From positions 1 to 62,393 of the forward strand of contig NZ_FNLO01000012.1 in assembly GCF_900095735.1 (NCBI RefSeq): a stretch of DNA of 62,393 bases, in the 5' to 3' direction. Of this stretch, positions 8,351 to 16,992 are shown piece by piece. Source of the DNA: Chitinasiproducens palmae. GTDB taxonomy: Bacteria; Pseudomonadota; Gammaproteobacteria; Burkholderiales; Burkholderiaceae. The translations under genes and the position numbers were made by a program. Each line of letters starts with the position of its first letter. Within the stretch, counting starts at the first letter, position 1. The notes beneath the pieces were generated by a model that worked only from the letters and a program-made list of their open reading frames with translations, searched no databases and had not been told where the DNA came from.

Positions 8351-9175
8351 TCAGTCGCTTCCGTCGCTTCCGTCCTCGCGGTCGTCGGGCGCCTTATCGC
8401 CCCGGCGATCGGCTACGTGCTTGCGCGGCTTGTCGTGCGCGCCATCGGACGCGCGATTGCTTGAGTCGTCATCGCGTTCGAGTGGCAGACTGAACGATGG
8501 ATCGTCATTGCCGACGCCGCTGCGGTTGACCTGCGGCGTAACACGAAACCAGCGAAAATCGGTGGCGCGCGTGCGCGCATTGTTCGCGATATGCGTCGCT
8601 TCCTCGAATGACGTGTCTGGGTCCAGCCACGCCATTGCCTCCTCCGGATTCAACACTAGGGGGCGTCGGTCGTGCACGTCGAGCATGCCGCCCGCCGCCG
8701 CGTCGGTGACGATCACGAAGCCGTCCACCGTGCCGGAAGCAGGGGCCGACGACGTCTCGCGCCGCTCCGTCGCGACGCTGCTGAGCCCGGCAAAATACAG
8801 TGGCACCGACGCTTTCGGCTGGATGTAATACGGTTGCTTGCGCGAGCGTTCGGTCACCCACTCATACCAGCCGTCCGCTGGAATCAGGCAGCGGCCGGCA
8901 TTGAACAAGCGCTTCCATGTGCTCGACTGCGCCTTGTCGAGGCGCGCGTTGATCATCATCGGCACATCGCGCGTTACCGCCCAGAAGGGGCGGTAGCCCC
9001 AGAACTCCAGGCGCGCGCCGTCGGGCTTCAGAATCACCTGCCGGGTTCCTGGCGCGATGTTCCAGCTGCGTCGGAACATGCCGAGATCGAACGACCACCT
9101 GCGATAGCGATCGTCGGTCATCAGCGGTTCGACGTAATCGACGCCCGTCCGACTGCGCGAGAAGCGGCCGCACAT
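8351..9175 (-). CDS. SRAP protein (YedK/HMCES family), abasic-site DNA-protein crosslinker
   Basis: SOS-response-associated peptidase family protein, 274 residues. Members shield abasic sites in single-stranded DNA by forming a thiazolidine crosslink through Cys2. The start at 9175 is set by the obligatory MCGRFS N-terminus and an AGGAG ribosome binding site; an in-frame ATG 8 codons upstream would bury Cys2. Other active-site residues are visible: Asn in MINARLDKA, Glu in DGWYEW and His in VHDRRPLVL. The last roughly 35 residues form a charged tail (Arg/Lys/Asp rich, ending EDGSDGSD) encoded partly by 9-bp repeats and not needed by the family. Confidence 0.93.
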   Translation of the reverse strand: MCGRFSRSRTGVDYVEPLMTDDRYRRWSFDLGMFRRSWNIAPGTRQVILKPDGARLEFWGYRPFWAVTRDVPMMINARLDKAQSSTWKRLFNAGRCLIPADGWYEWVTERSRKQPYYIQPKASVPLYFAGLSSVATERRETSSAPASGTVDGFVIVTDAAAGGMLDVHDRRPLVLNPEEAMAWLDPDTSFEEATHIANNARTRATDFRWFRVTPQVNRSGVGNDDPSFSLPLERDDDSSNRASDGAHDKPRKHVADRRGDKAPDDREDGSDGSD

Positions 9176-9314
9176 AGCAACTCCTGTCAGGTAGCGCATC
9201 CGCGCATTGACACGCAGGACTCGTACCGCGCTGCTGTGCCCGCGTCAAACGCCGTTGGCCCGGCGCCGACCGTTCACCCCCACGCCGTACAGCGCAAGCG
9301 ACGGCCCCGTCCGG

Positions 9315-10028
9315 TCAGGCACCGAACGCGCCATCGATCGTGTGCATCGCACCGGTGACGAAGCCAGCCTCGGGGCCGGCCAGCCAGGCGACCATCGCCG
9401 CCACTTCGGACGGCTGTCCATGCCGCTTGAGCGCCATGAAACTGTGCATCAGGTCCTTCATCGGACCGTCGGCGGGATTCGCGTCCGTGTCGATCGGCCC
9501 GGGTTGGACCACGTTGATCGTGATGCCGCGCGGCCCGAAATCGCGCGCGAGACCGCGTGCCATGCCCTGCAATGCCGACTTGCTCAATGCATACGCGGCG
9601 CCGCCGGCGAACGGCATCCGATCGCCGTTCACGGAACCGATCACGATGATCCGGCCGCCTTCCTTCATGTGACGGGCGGCCTCCACCGACGCATGATAAG
9701 GCGCGTGCACATTGATCCGGATCAGGCGATCCACTGCATCTGGATCCAATTCCAATGCATCGCCGAACAGCCCGATGCCAGCGTTGATTACCAGAACGTC
9801 CAACCGCCCGCTATCCCGCACACGGGCGATCACCGCGTCGCGATCCGCGCTGTCCGTCATCACCGCCGTCGTTTCCGTTTCCGCCGCCAGTTGCACCGCT
9901 GCCTCGCGCGAGCCGGCATAGGTGAACGTCACCCGCGCGCCATCGGCCGCGAAGCGCTTCACGATCGCTGCCCCGATGCCGCGGCTCCCCCCCAGCACCA
10001 ACACTGACTTCCCTGTGAACGCAGCCAT
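9315..10028 (-). CDS. bdcA: BdcA-like short-chain dehydrogenase (c-di-GMP-linked biofilm dispersal)
   Basis: Short-chain dehydrogenase/reductase, 237 residues, the same length as E. coli BdcA and very similar to it by eye. The nucleotide-binding GGSRGIG lies at about residues 14-20, followed by NAGIG, then catalytic Ser, Tyr and Lys in IGSVNGDRM and AAYALSKSALQG; the C-terminus is FVTGAMHTIDGAFGA. E. coli BdcA binds c-di-GMP and promotes biofilm dispersal; that role here is by homology. The start at 10028 has AGGAG in front; an upstream in-frame ATG (10058) lies inside the promoter. It is divergent from the TetR gene bdcR, as in E. coli, and a diguanylate cyclase follows about 1 kb away. Confidence 0.9.
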   Translation of the reverse strand: MAAFTGKSVLVLGGSRGIGAAIVKRFAADGARVTFTYAGSREAAVQLAAETETTAVMTDSADRDAVIARVRDSGRLDVLVINAGIGLFGDALELDPDAVDRLIRINVHAPYHASVEAARHMKEGGRIIVIGSVNGDRMPFAGGAAYALSKSALQGMARGLARDFGPRGITINVVQPGPIDTDANPADGPMKDLMHSFMALKRHGQPSEVAAMVAWLAGPEAGFVTGAMHTIDGAFGA

Positions 10029-10056
10029 CGTTTGCTCCTCGATTAATGTAAGGTAC

Positions 10057-10086
10057 ACTATAAAAAAGCTTAAGCAGCTACGTCAA
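10057..10086 (-). promoter_or_regulatory. predicted sigma-70 promoter of bdcA
   Basis: On the minus strand: TTGACG (10081-10086), an 18-bp spacer, TATAGT (10057-10062). The spacer contains the palindrome GCTTAAGC (10068-10075). The region between bdcA and bdcR is strongly AT-rich compared with its surroundings. Confidence 0.6.
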
Positions 10087-10091
10087 GTATT

Positions 10092-10111
10092 TTTGTAATG
10101 AACAATACAAA
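10092..10111. promoter_or_regulatory. candidate BdcR operator TTTGTA-N8-TACAAA
   Basis: An inverted repeat with 6-bp arms that spans the bdcR start codon (10098) and lies just upstream of the bdcA -35 box. This is a sensible place for a TetR-family autorepressor controlling both genes. The assignment is inference from position and symmetry. Confidence 0.4.
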
Positions 10112-10691
10112 TATTCGGCGCCCGCGCGGCCGGCCCCGCATATTCGATCCGGAACAGGCGATAGGCGCCGCGCAGGCCTTGTTCCACGCGCGCGGTTACG
10201 ATGCGGTGAGCGTGGCGGACATTACCGAGGCACTGGGCATCAACCCGCCCAGCTTCTATGCCGCGTTCGGCAGCAAGGCCGGCTTGTACGAGCGCGTGCT
10301 GACGCACTATGCGGCGAGCAATGCAGTGCCGTTGGACCGCCTGTTGCGCGATGACCGGCCGGTCGCCGAGTGCCTGGCGGCGGTACTCGACGACGCGGCA
10401 CGCCGCTATGCGGAAGACCCGATGTCGGCCGGCTGCCTCGTTCTGGAAGGCATCCGCAGCAGCGATCCGATCGCCCGAGCCGCCGCCTGTGCTTATCATG
10501 CGGCCGCCGAGCAGACGCTCCATCGCTACATCGCCGAGCGTCATCCCGGCGAGGCCCAGCGCCTGACCGATTTCGTCGGCACCGTCATGAGCGGACTGTC
10601 CGCCAGCGCCCGTCGCGGACATGGCGTCGAACGGCTGCTGGCAACGGCTCGCCTCGCAAGCACTGCCCTCGCCCACGCGCTACCGGCCTGA
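10098..10691 (+). CDS. bdcR: TetR/AcrR repressor BdcR
   Basis: TetR-family DNA-binding repressor, 197 residues, closely resembling E. coli BdcR: GRPRIFDPEQAIGAAQALFHARGYDAVSVADI forms the start of the helix-turn-helix region, followed by LGINPPSFYAAFGSKAGLYERVL. The C-terminal ligand-binding domain includes SAGCLVLEGIRSSDP. It is transcribed divergently from bdcA and is expected to repress it. No ribosome binding site precedes the ATG, and an inverted repeat overlaps the start codon; a leaderless transcript is possible but not shown. Confidence 0.9.
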   Translation: MNNTNIRRPRGRPRIFDPEQAIGAAQALFHARGYDAVSVADITEALGINPPSFYAAFGSKAGLYERVLTHYAASNAVPLDRLLRDDRPVAECLAAVLDDAARRYAEDPMSAGCLVLEGIRSSDPIARAAACAYHAAAEQTLHRYIAERHPGEAQRLTDFVGTVMSGLSASARRGHGVERLLATARLASTALAHALPA

Positions 10692-11000
10692 ACGTAGGGT
10701 CGTGGTTCTGCCGATGTGTTGATCCGCTGAGCCGGCCTAGCCAGCGTGGCAAGCCGGCGAGCGATCAGACGTTGAGCGTTCCGGCGTGTAGGCGAACGGA
10801 CGAGAAGGCAGCAGAGTCGGCCACGTCGGATGTGGGTACAGCGGGCTCATGCAGCAGCCACCGCTGCCAGGCGGTCCATTGGAGGCAAGTGGTACCACAC
10901 GGCCTACAAAATTCGGGGCGTCGATACACCCGCCGCGCACCTGCGCGGAGCCGAGGACGGACGGCATCGGCGCAGCACGCCGAGGTTCATTTTTCCGCAA

Positions 11001-11028
11001 TTGACTCGACGGGCCAGCTGCGGATAAT
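11001..11028 (+). promoter_or_regulatory. predicted sigma-70 promoter of the diguanylate cyclase gene
   Basis: TTGACT (11001-11006), 16-bp spacer, GATAAT (11023-11028). The expected transcript would have a leader of about 90 nt. Confidence 0.6.
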
Positions 11029-11037
11029 GAAAAATCA

Positions 11038-11061
11038 GAATAAATCCATCTGGTTTTATTC
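11038..11061 (+). other. small hairpin in the leader of the diguanylate cyclase gene
   Basis: Perfect inverted repeat GAATAAA...TTTATTC with a 10-nt loop, at the predicted 5' end of the transcript. It does not resemble a GEMM c-di-GMP riboswitch. Its role is unknown. Confidence 0.45.
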
Positions 11062-11127
11062 AACTACGCTCGATACCTAATTCTCGCGTCGCTGAGCGTC
11101 AATCCAGCCGCCCGATGGAGCCGTCTT

Positions 11128-12288
11128 ATGCGCGTCAAAGATGTCGTGCTTTCGTGGATGGCTTTTCCTGAAACTCTGTCTCTTTCTATAAGACAGCAAG
11201 CACTGATCGAGATTGAACGGCGCGCATTCGCCGGCGTCGCTGCTTATCCCGCGTCGTGGATTATCGTCTGCTACGCCGAAAACCTGTACCATGCCGCTCC
11301 CTTACCTTCGCTGGCAGTGACCGGGTGGTTCCTGGTTATTTTCGCGGCACGTCTGGCGCTCCATCTCAAGTACGAAAGACAAGTTTTGCGGCAGATCGAG
11401 ACCGCCAGGTTGGCCTTTCTTCTATTGCTCGCCCCGGGACCTATCTCGTTGGGTGCATTGTCGGCGCTGTCCTTGTCCACGGACTGGTTATACCCTGCGC
11501 ACGACTCGCTGATTCTGATAACCGCTGTGCTCTGTGCCGCCGCGACCCTAAATCTCTGCGTCGATCGGATTGCCCGGATCTTGATTCCCGTGTTGACCGT
11601 GGTGCCACCGGCCATTTTCCTGGCACTCGCGCCGGATGACGAGAGCCCAACCATCCTGCCTTTGGCCGCCATCTTCGTCACCTATTTGATCGTGAGTTCG
11701 GAAAATATCAGCCGCGATTACTGGACCCTCGCCGAGGCGCGGCAGAGAATCCAGGATCAGGCTGATTCGAACCGCGTACTGAGCGTGACGGACCACCTGA
11801 CGAGCATTCCGAATCGGCTTTATTTTTACCAACTCTTTGCCGAGAAATGCAAAGCTGCAGCAGAAGCACAATCATGCTTTGCGGTCCTGCTTCTCGATAT
11901 TGATCATTTCAAGCAAATCAACGATGGACTGGGGCATGCGGCGGGCGATGCCTGTCTGATCGCGCTAGGCGCCTTTTTAAACCGCTTGTTGTCGCCGGCA
12001 TGTCATTTATTCGCGCGCTACGGCGGGGAAGAATTCATCGTGGCCGCCCAGGTCAAGGACGCCGGCGACGTAGCGCGCATCGCGCACGAGATATGCGAAG
12101 GCATCTCAATGCTACGCGTGCCATTCGACGATCAATTACTGAATTTCACATGCAGCGTCGGCTACACCCTTCTCACGCCGCCAATTGCCGAGGACTATCC
12201 GGATCGGGTGATAGCCTCGGCAGACCGAGCCCTGTACGAAGCAAAGCGCGCGGGGAGGAACACCGTAAGAGGCGTTGCCTGGCAGTAA
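11128..12288 (+). CDS. membrane diguanylate cyclase (GGDEF domain)
   Basis: Makes c-di-GMP from two GTP. The 386 residues start with roughly five or six hydrophobic segments (about residues 35-190) as a membrane sensor. A short helical linker follows, then a GGDEF domain from about residue 215: DHLTSIPNR, LLDIDHFKQINDGLGHAAGD and the active site RYGGEEF at 297-303. The GGEEF variant is catalytically competent in known enzymes. The inhibitory I-site RxxD, expected five residues upstream, is absent (PACH there), so product inhibition by that site is unlikely. GGAG precedes the ATG. It lies next to bdcA/bdcR, linking the neighbourhood to c-di-GMP. Confidence 0.92.
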   Translation: MRVKDVVLSWMAFPETLSLSIRQQALIEIERRAFAGVAAYPASWIIVCYAENLYHAAPLPSLAVTGWFLVIFAARLALHLKYERQVLRQIETARLAFLLLLAPGPISLGALSALSLSTDWLYPAHDSLILITAVLCAAATLNLCVDRIARILIPVLTVVPPAIFLALAPDDESPTILPLAAIFVTYLIVSSENISRDYWTLAEARQRIQDQADSNRVLSVTDHLTSIPNRLYFYQLFAEKCKAAAEAQSCFAVLLLDIDHFKQINDGLGHAAGDACLIALGAFLNRLLSPACHLFARYGGEEFIVAAQVKDAGDVARIAHEICEGISMLRVPFDDQLLNFTCSVGYTLLTPPIAEDYPDRVIASADRALYEAKRAGRNTVRGVAWQ

Positions 12289-12911
12289 GCGAGGCGCACA
12301 TATGCGCGCCTCGCGGCGAAGGGTCGTGCTGGTAAGCGCCGTGTCGCCACTGTTTTCTTGATGATCAAGTACGAGCGCGCACCGCCTGAGGGGGTCCTCG
12401 GCACCGCTCGCGTGGCCAGCGCCTTCCGCTTACCGCTTTCCTGCCACCGACTATCGAGTCGCAGCGGATACCCTGCGAATGCCGACGCCCATCACGGCGC
12501 AGGCCGCCGTGCTGGCTTTCAGACACAGCGCGGACGCTGCCGCAGCCGACCGCAAACCGTCAGAGGTTATTAGGCATTAAACGCTCGACGCGCTGCGTGA
12601 AACGCAAAGTCGACGTTAACGACCGCCCGGGATAAGCGCCGCGCCAACGCTTGGCATTGGCTGGCACACTCGGTTGCAGAGGCGACGCAGACCGCGCATC
12701 GCAACCTCGTCACGCGGGCGCAAAGCCAACGCTCGCCGAGGCGCGAGGCCGCCGAGGCCAAATGCTGCCGCGAGACGGTCAGCGGAATAGGCCCGTTGTC
12801 GAAAACTGTCCGCGGACTGTCCGACACTCATGTCCGGCACTCAAGCAACCGGGAACTGGAGCGTGTTCAAGCTACGTTGCATCGCTACGCGCTTGCCGAC
12901 ATTGGAATGAG
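12289..12911. other. gene-free stretch before tRNA-Leu
   Basis: About 620 bp. I see no credible gene, repeat or integrase remnant. It separates the diguanylate cyclase gene from the 3' end of the minus-strand tRNA. Confidence 0.5.
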
Positions 12912-12998
12912 TGGTGCGAGGAGCGGGACTCGAACCCGCACACCATTGCTGGCGTCAGGACCTAAACCTGGTGCGTCTACCAATTTCGCCATCCTCGC
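12912..12998 (-). tRNA. tRNA-Leu(UAG)
   Basis: An 87-nt tRNA read on the minus strand. A 7-bp acceptor stem (GCGAGGA/TCCTCGC) is followed by A73 and an encoded CCA. The D-arm reads TGGCGAAATTGGTAGACGCA, typical of tRNA-Leu. The anticodon loop TTTAGGT gives anticodon UAG. A long class II variable arm is present, and the T-arm is GCGGGTTCGAGTCCCGC. No integrase or attachment-site duplication is seen beside it. Confidence 0.96.
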
Positions 12999-13295
12999 AC
13001 ACTCACGCGACAGGCCAGCAGGCCCGCCTCGTCAGGGTCGCTATTCTAGCCAAGCTTTCGCCGCTTGTCTCGGGATTCGTCCGGCGCCTGCCGCGCGGGC
13101 ACGGGCTGGTACGAGCTCGCCTGCTTCGGCTTAGCCAGTGGCGCGTTGGCGTGCGTTCAGCCTGCCGGCGCGTCGGTGCGTGTTCGCGCCGACGGCGCAT
13201 CGGTCAGGTACGCCTGCCGTTTGCGCGCGGCACGGCAAGGCCGGCAACGGCGCAGTGATAAGATCGCCGATTGTTCGTTCGAAGAGCCGTCTCCC

Positions 13296-14138
13296 GTGAG
13301 TCCCGACCAGTACTGCCAGCAGAAGGCAGCGCCGCCTGGCAGCGCTGCCTACTACGCAATCCTGCAGGCGCCCGCGAGCCGGCGTGCAGGCTTGCGGGCG
13401 CTGCTCGCGCTGCAGCGCGAACTGCTGGATACGGCCGAGTCGAGCAGCGACACGCCAGTGGCGGATGCGAAATTCGCCTGGTGGCGTGGCGAGCTCGACG
13501 CAATGGCAGCAGGCGCGCCGACGCATCCTGTCAGCCGCGCGCTGGCGGCGGCATCGGCGCCGGGGGCACACAGCGACGCGGTCACCGCGCTCAAACAACT
13601 GGTAGACGCTTACGACAACGACTTCCACCAGGGGCGCTACTTCGATTTCGACGCGCTGCAGCACTACGCGCGATCCACCCAGGGCGCGTTCGCGGCTTGT
13701 CTCGCACGAGCCAGCGATCCGATGGCCTCCTCCGAGGTCATCGCGTGGGCGCGAGGTGCCGGCCTCGCACTGGCGCTGGCGGGCGTGGTTGCCGATGTCG
13801 GGCACGCCGCCCGCCACGGGCGACTCTATCTGCCGGTCGACGAGATGCAGCGTTTCAACGTGACGGCGGCGGACATCGCTTCCCGGCGCTATGTCGATGG
13901 TTTCGTGCCGCTGATGCGGCATCAGGCGGAGCGCGCGCGCGAGTCGATTCAGCAGGCGCGCGCGTCGATCCCGCCGGCGGGACGTCGTTCGCAGCGCACG
14001 CTGCTGGCGTGCCTCGGTCTTGCCGAGCAGCGCCTGGACGAAATCGCGCGCGCGGATTTCGCGGTGCTGCATCAGCGCATCGACGTGACGCCGGTCCGCA
14101 TGCTGCTTCGCGCATGGCGCAGCGCCCGCTTCGCATGA
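13296..14138 (+). CDS. squalene/phytoene synthase-fold protein, possibly non-catalytic
   Basis: Trans-isoprenyl-diphosphate-synthase head-to-head family fold, 280 residues. The signs are RRAGLRALLALQREL, AKFAWWRGEL, YFDFDALQHYARSTQGAF and a late ARHGRLYLPVDEM block. The first aspartate-rich motif (normally DxxxD) is weak. The second, normally DVxED before the RGRxYLP block, reads ADVGHAARHGRLYLP, losing its last Asp. This resembles NDUFAF6-like members, which assist complex I assembly and lack synthase activity; enzyme function is therefore uncertain. The start is GTG at 13296, giving SPDQYC; no ATG in the preceding frame gives sensible sequence. No hopanoid or carotenoid genes are nearby. 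Confidence 0.75.
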   Translation: MSPDQYCQQKAAPPGSAAYYAILQAPASRRAGLRALLALQRELLDTAESSSDTPVADAKFAWWRGELDAMAAGAPTHPVSRALAAASAPGAHSDAVTALKQLVDAYDNDFHQGRYFDFDALQHYARSTQGAFAACLARASDPMASSEVIAWARGAGLALALAGVVADVGHAARHGRLYLPVDEMQRFNVTAADIASRRYVDGFVPLMRHQAERARESIQQARASIPPAGRRSQRTLLACLGLAEQRLDEIARADFAVLHQRIDVTPVRMLLRAWRSARFA

Positions 14139-14255
14139 GGCGCCGGCCACGGCGTGCGCCGAGAACGAACTGGCGCTAGAGTAATTCCTGTAACCGTTTG
14201 TTAGTCAGTGCCGGCGCGCCGCGGCGCGCCCGATCAAACACGCTAATATGGTGCG

Positions 14256-14981
14256 ATGGACAATAAAAACGCTTCGAAGATTCTGGTCGTCGACGACGAC
14301 CCGCGCCTGCGCGACCTGCTCCGCCGCTATCTGACGGAGCAAGGCTTCAATGTGTACGTCGCCGAGAACGCGCCGGCGATGAACAAGCTCTGGGTACGGG
14401 AACGCTTCGACCTGCTCGTGCTCGACCTGATGCTGCCTGGCGAGGATGGCCTGTCGATCTGCCGGCGTCTGCGCGGTGGCAACGACCGTACGCCGATCAT
14501 CATGCTGACGGCCAAGGGCGAAGACGTCGATCGCATCGTCGGCCTCGAAATGGGCGCCGACGATTATCTGTCCAAGCCTTTCAATCCACGCGAACTGGTC
14601 GCCCGCATCCACGCGGTCTTGCGCCGCCGTGCGCCAGCCGAATTGCCGGGCGCGCCGTCCGAGACTGCGGAGAGCTTCGATTTCGGCGAGTTTTCGTTGA
14701 ATCTCGCGACGCGCACGCTGACCAAGCGCGACCAGGAAGTGCCGTTGACCACTGGCGAGTTTTCCGTATTGAAGGTGTTCGCGCGGCACCCGCGCCAGCC
14801 GTTGTCGCGGGAAAAGCTGATGGAACTGGCGCGTGGTCGTGAATACGAAGTCTTCGATCGCAGCCTGGACGTGCAGATTTCCCGTCTGCGCAAGCTGATC
14901 GAGCCGGATCCGAGCAGCCCGCGCTTCATCCAGACGGTTTGGGGGCTGGGCTACGTGTTCATCCCCGACGGCGCGGCTTGA
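14256..14981 (+). CDS. ompR: two-component response regulator OmpR
   Basis: OmpR-family regulator, 241 residues. The receiver domain (about 8-122) has the acidic pair DDD (13-15), phosphoacceptor Asp57 in LVLDLMLPGEDG, and Thr and Lys in MLTAK and YLSKPF. The C-terminal winged-helix domain (about 140-238) ends in SLDVQISRLRKLIEPDPSSPRFIQTVWGLGYVF, as in true OmpR. The partner kinase envZ follows on the same strand after an unusually wide gap. It probably controls porin expression and osmotic responses. Confidence 0.95.
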   Translation: MDNKNASKILVVDDDPRLRDLLRRYLTEQGFNVYVAENAPAMNKLWVRERFDLLVLDLMLPGEDGLSICRRLRGGNDRTPIIMLTAKGEDVDRIVGLEMGADDYLSKPFNPRELVARIHAVLRRRAPAELPGAPSETAESFDFGEFSLNLATRTLTKRDQEVPLTTGEFSVLKVFARHPRQPLSREKLMELARGREYEVFDRSLDVQISRLRKLIEPDPSSPRFIQTVWGLGYVFIPDGAA

Positions 14982-15440
14982 TTGTGGCAGACCCGGCCCG
15001 CCGTTGGGGGTAACGGCAACCATGGCGACGGCGCGGTGGCCTGGCGTACGGGCCGGCTCCGCGCGCCGCGACGGGCGCAAGCGGCCACCAGTGGCCGGCT
15101 TCGGTTGCAACGCGCGCCAGGTGACACGCATGGATCGCAGGCTCGGGTAGCATGCTTGGGTGGCGCGCCCAGGTAGCGCAACGAGTCGGATTGCCTTGCA
15201 ACGGCGCGCTGCTTCGCACAAGCGCCGCCCGACCGATCGTCCAACCGCCCGACGTCTTGACCGGGTTCGGCGAACCCAGGGGCCGGTCAGACAGGCTGCG
15301 CCCACCCTTGCAACACTTTATCCGCTGCCGCCGAAGATGCGGCATCGGCGCGGCGCAGCTGCCGCGCACTCAAGCAGCGCCAAGCGTCAAACACGGCCCC
15401 AAGCAACATTGCCGTCCTACTCCCCCTCACCGCTCCGGCG
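14982..15440. other. 459-bp gap between ompR and envZ
   Basis: No gene, terminator or clear promoter is visible. In most proteobacteria ompR and envZ overlap or nearly so, so this spacing is odd and envZ may have its own promoter here. Confidence 0.5.
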
Positions 15441-16868
15441 ATGCGCTTCGATCGACGCCTCTCCACCCTCGCCTTTGGCGGCCTGTTCTGGCGCACCTTC
15501 CTGCTGATCGCGCTGCTGATTACGGTCAGTCTGGGCGCATGGTTTCAAAGCTTCCGGGTCATCGAGCGGGAACCCAGGGCGCAGCGCGTCGCGCTGCAAC
15601 TGATCAGCATCGTCAAGCTGACGCGCGCGGCGCTGCTCTATTCCGACCCGGACCTGCGACGCGCGCTGTTGCAGGACCTAGAGAACAACGAGGGCGTGCG
15701 GGTATATCCGCGCGAGGCCGCGGATCGCTACACACCGCAGCCAGCGCAGCCACTGAACCATTCGATCGAAACCCTGGTCCGGCAGCGCCTGGGCGACGAC
15801 ACCGTCTTCGCTTCCTCGGTCAACAACATCAGTGGCGTCTGGATCAGCTTCAAGATCGACGACGACGATTATTGGGTGGCGTTGAACCGCGACCAGCTCG
15901 ACAACGTAACGGGTTTGCAGTGGCTGGGCTGGGGGGCCTTTGCTTTCTTCCTGTCGCTGTTCGGCGCGGCGTTCATCACGAGCCTGGTCAATCGGCCATT
16001 TGCCCGACTTGCACGTGCCGCCCGCAAGGTAGGCCTGGGCCAGATGCCCGACCCCTTGCCCGAGCGTGGGCTCGGCGTCGCCGCCAAGACCAATCGCAGC
16101 TTCAACCAGATGGTTCGCGAACTGCAACGCCTGGACGCCGACCGTGCGTTGATGCTTGCCGGGATCTCGCATGACCTGCGCACGCCGCTGGCCCGTCTTC
16201 GGCTCGAAACCGAGATGAGTCCGGTGGACGAGGCGTCCCGCGACGCGATGATCGACGATATCGAGCAGATGGACCGGATCATCGGCCGCTTTCTCGACTA
16301 CGCTCGGCCGGCGAAACGCGAGGCCGAGCGCGTCGATGTCTCGACGCTCGTCGCCGAGGCGGCGCAGCGGATCGCCCACGACGGTCAGGCCACGGTGGAG
16401 ATGCGGATCGAACCGTCGCTGGTGGTGCGCGCCGACCATACGGATCTGCGCCGGGTCATCGTCAATCTGCTCGAAAACGCGAAGAAATATGGTCGCACCG
16501 ACGATGCGCCGGCGCATATCACGGTCCAAGTGGCGCGCGTGGACGGTCGCGTCTGCATCGAGGTGCTCGATCAGGGCCCGGGGATTCCGGAAGACCAACT
16601 GGCGCTGGTGACGCGTCCGTTCTACCGGGTAGACACCGCCCGCACCAAGGCCGACGGCACTGGCCTTGGCATGGCTATCGTCGAGCGCCTGGTCACGCGT
16701 CACAAAGGCCAGCTAGTGTTGCGGAATCGGGTACCGGGCCCTGGCCTGGCGGTGTCGATCGATCTGCCGCTGGCGGACGAAGTCACGTTGCTCGACGATG
16801 ACGGAGACGCTTCGCCGGCGAGTGACGAGGGCGCCGGGGATGGGAAACGTTCTGTCTCGGAGCGATAG
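15441..16868 (+). CDS. envZ: osmosensor histidine kinase EnvZ
   Basis: Inner-membrane sensor kinase, 475 residues, partner of OmpR. A first membrane helix (about 15-34) leads to a periplasmic domain, a second helix (about 161-183) and a HAMP region. The H-box GISHDLRTPLARLRLETEM carries phosphorylated His244. The ATPase domain has the N-box NLLENAKKYG, G1 DQGPGIP and G2 GTGLGMAIVERL. A charged C-terminal tail of about 25 residues follows. No good ribosome binding site precedes the ATG, so the true start could differ slightly. Confidence 0.94.
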   Translation: MRFDRRLSTLAFGGLFWRTFLLIALLITVSLGAWFQSFRVIEREPRAQRVALQLISIVKLTRAALLYSDPDLRRALLQDLENNEGVRVYPREAADRYTPQPAQPLNHSIETLVRQRLGDDTVFASSVNNISGVWISFKIDDDDYWVALNRDQLDNVTGLQWLGWGAFAFFLSLFGAAFITSLVNRPFARLARAARKVGLGQMPDPLPERGLGVAAKTNRSFNQMVRELQRLDADRALMLAGISHDLRTPLARLRLETEMSPVDEASRDAMIDDIEQMDRIIGRFLDYARPAKREAERVDVSTLVAEAAQRIAHDGQATVEMRIEPSLVVRADHTDLRRVIVNLLENAKKYGRTDDAPAHITVQVARVDGRVCIEVLDQGPGIPEDQLALVTRPFYRVDTARTKADGTGLGMAIVERLVTRHKGQLVLRNRVPGPGLAVSIDLPLADEVTLLDDDGDASPASDEGAGDGKRSVSER

Positions 16869-16899
16869 CCGTCCCGGGCGTCATGATTAATATTTTCTA

Positions 16900-16926
16900 T
16901 TGCAAAACGCTTTTAATAGGTATAAA
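16900..16926 (+). promoter_or_regulatory. predicted ahpC promoter in an AT-rich island
   Basis: TTGCAA (16900-16905), 15-bp spacer, TATAAA (16921-16926), in a sharply AT-rich segment. CTAT (16897) and ATAG (16916) half-sites flank the spacer as CTATT-N13-AATAG, which could bind a peroxide regulator. Their spacing is not the canonical OxyR pattern. Confidence 0.5.
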
Positions 16927-16992
16927 TTGTCGTTTGTCCGCTGCGCATCCGTTTGACCGCGTGGCTTCTTCCGCAACCGATCAGGAGCTTTT

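Larger units (their letters stand above)
10692..11127. other. intergenic region upstream of the diguanylate cyclase
   Basis: About 435 bp. The 5' part is GC-rich without a gene. The 3' part holds a good sigma-70 promoter (11001-11028) and a small leader hairpin (11038-11061). Confidence 0.6.

Noticed and set aside
12289-13295. Genomic-island insertion at tRNA-Leu
   Set aside because: No integrase, no duplicated tRNA 3' end and no change in neighbouring gene character.
16887-16930. OxyR binding site upstream of ahpC
   Set aside because: CTAT and ATAG half-sites exist but not with the canonical ATAG-N7-CTAT-N7-ATAG-N7-CTAT spacing.
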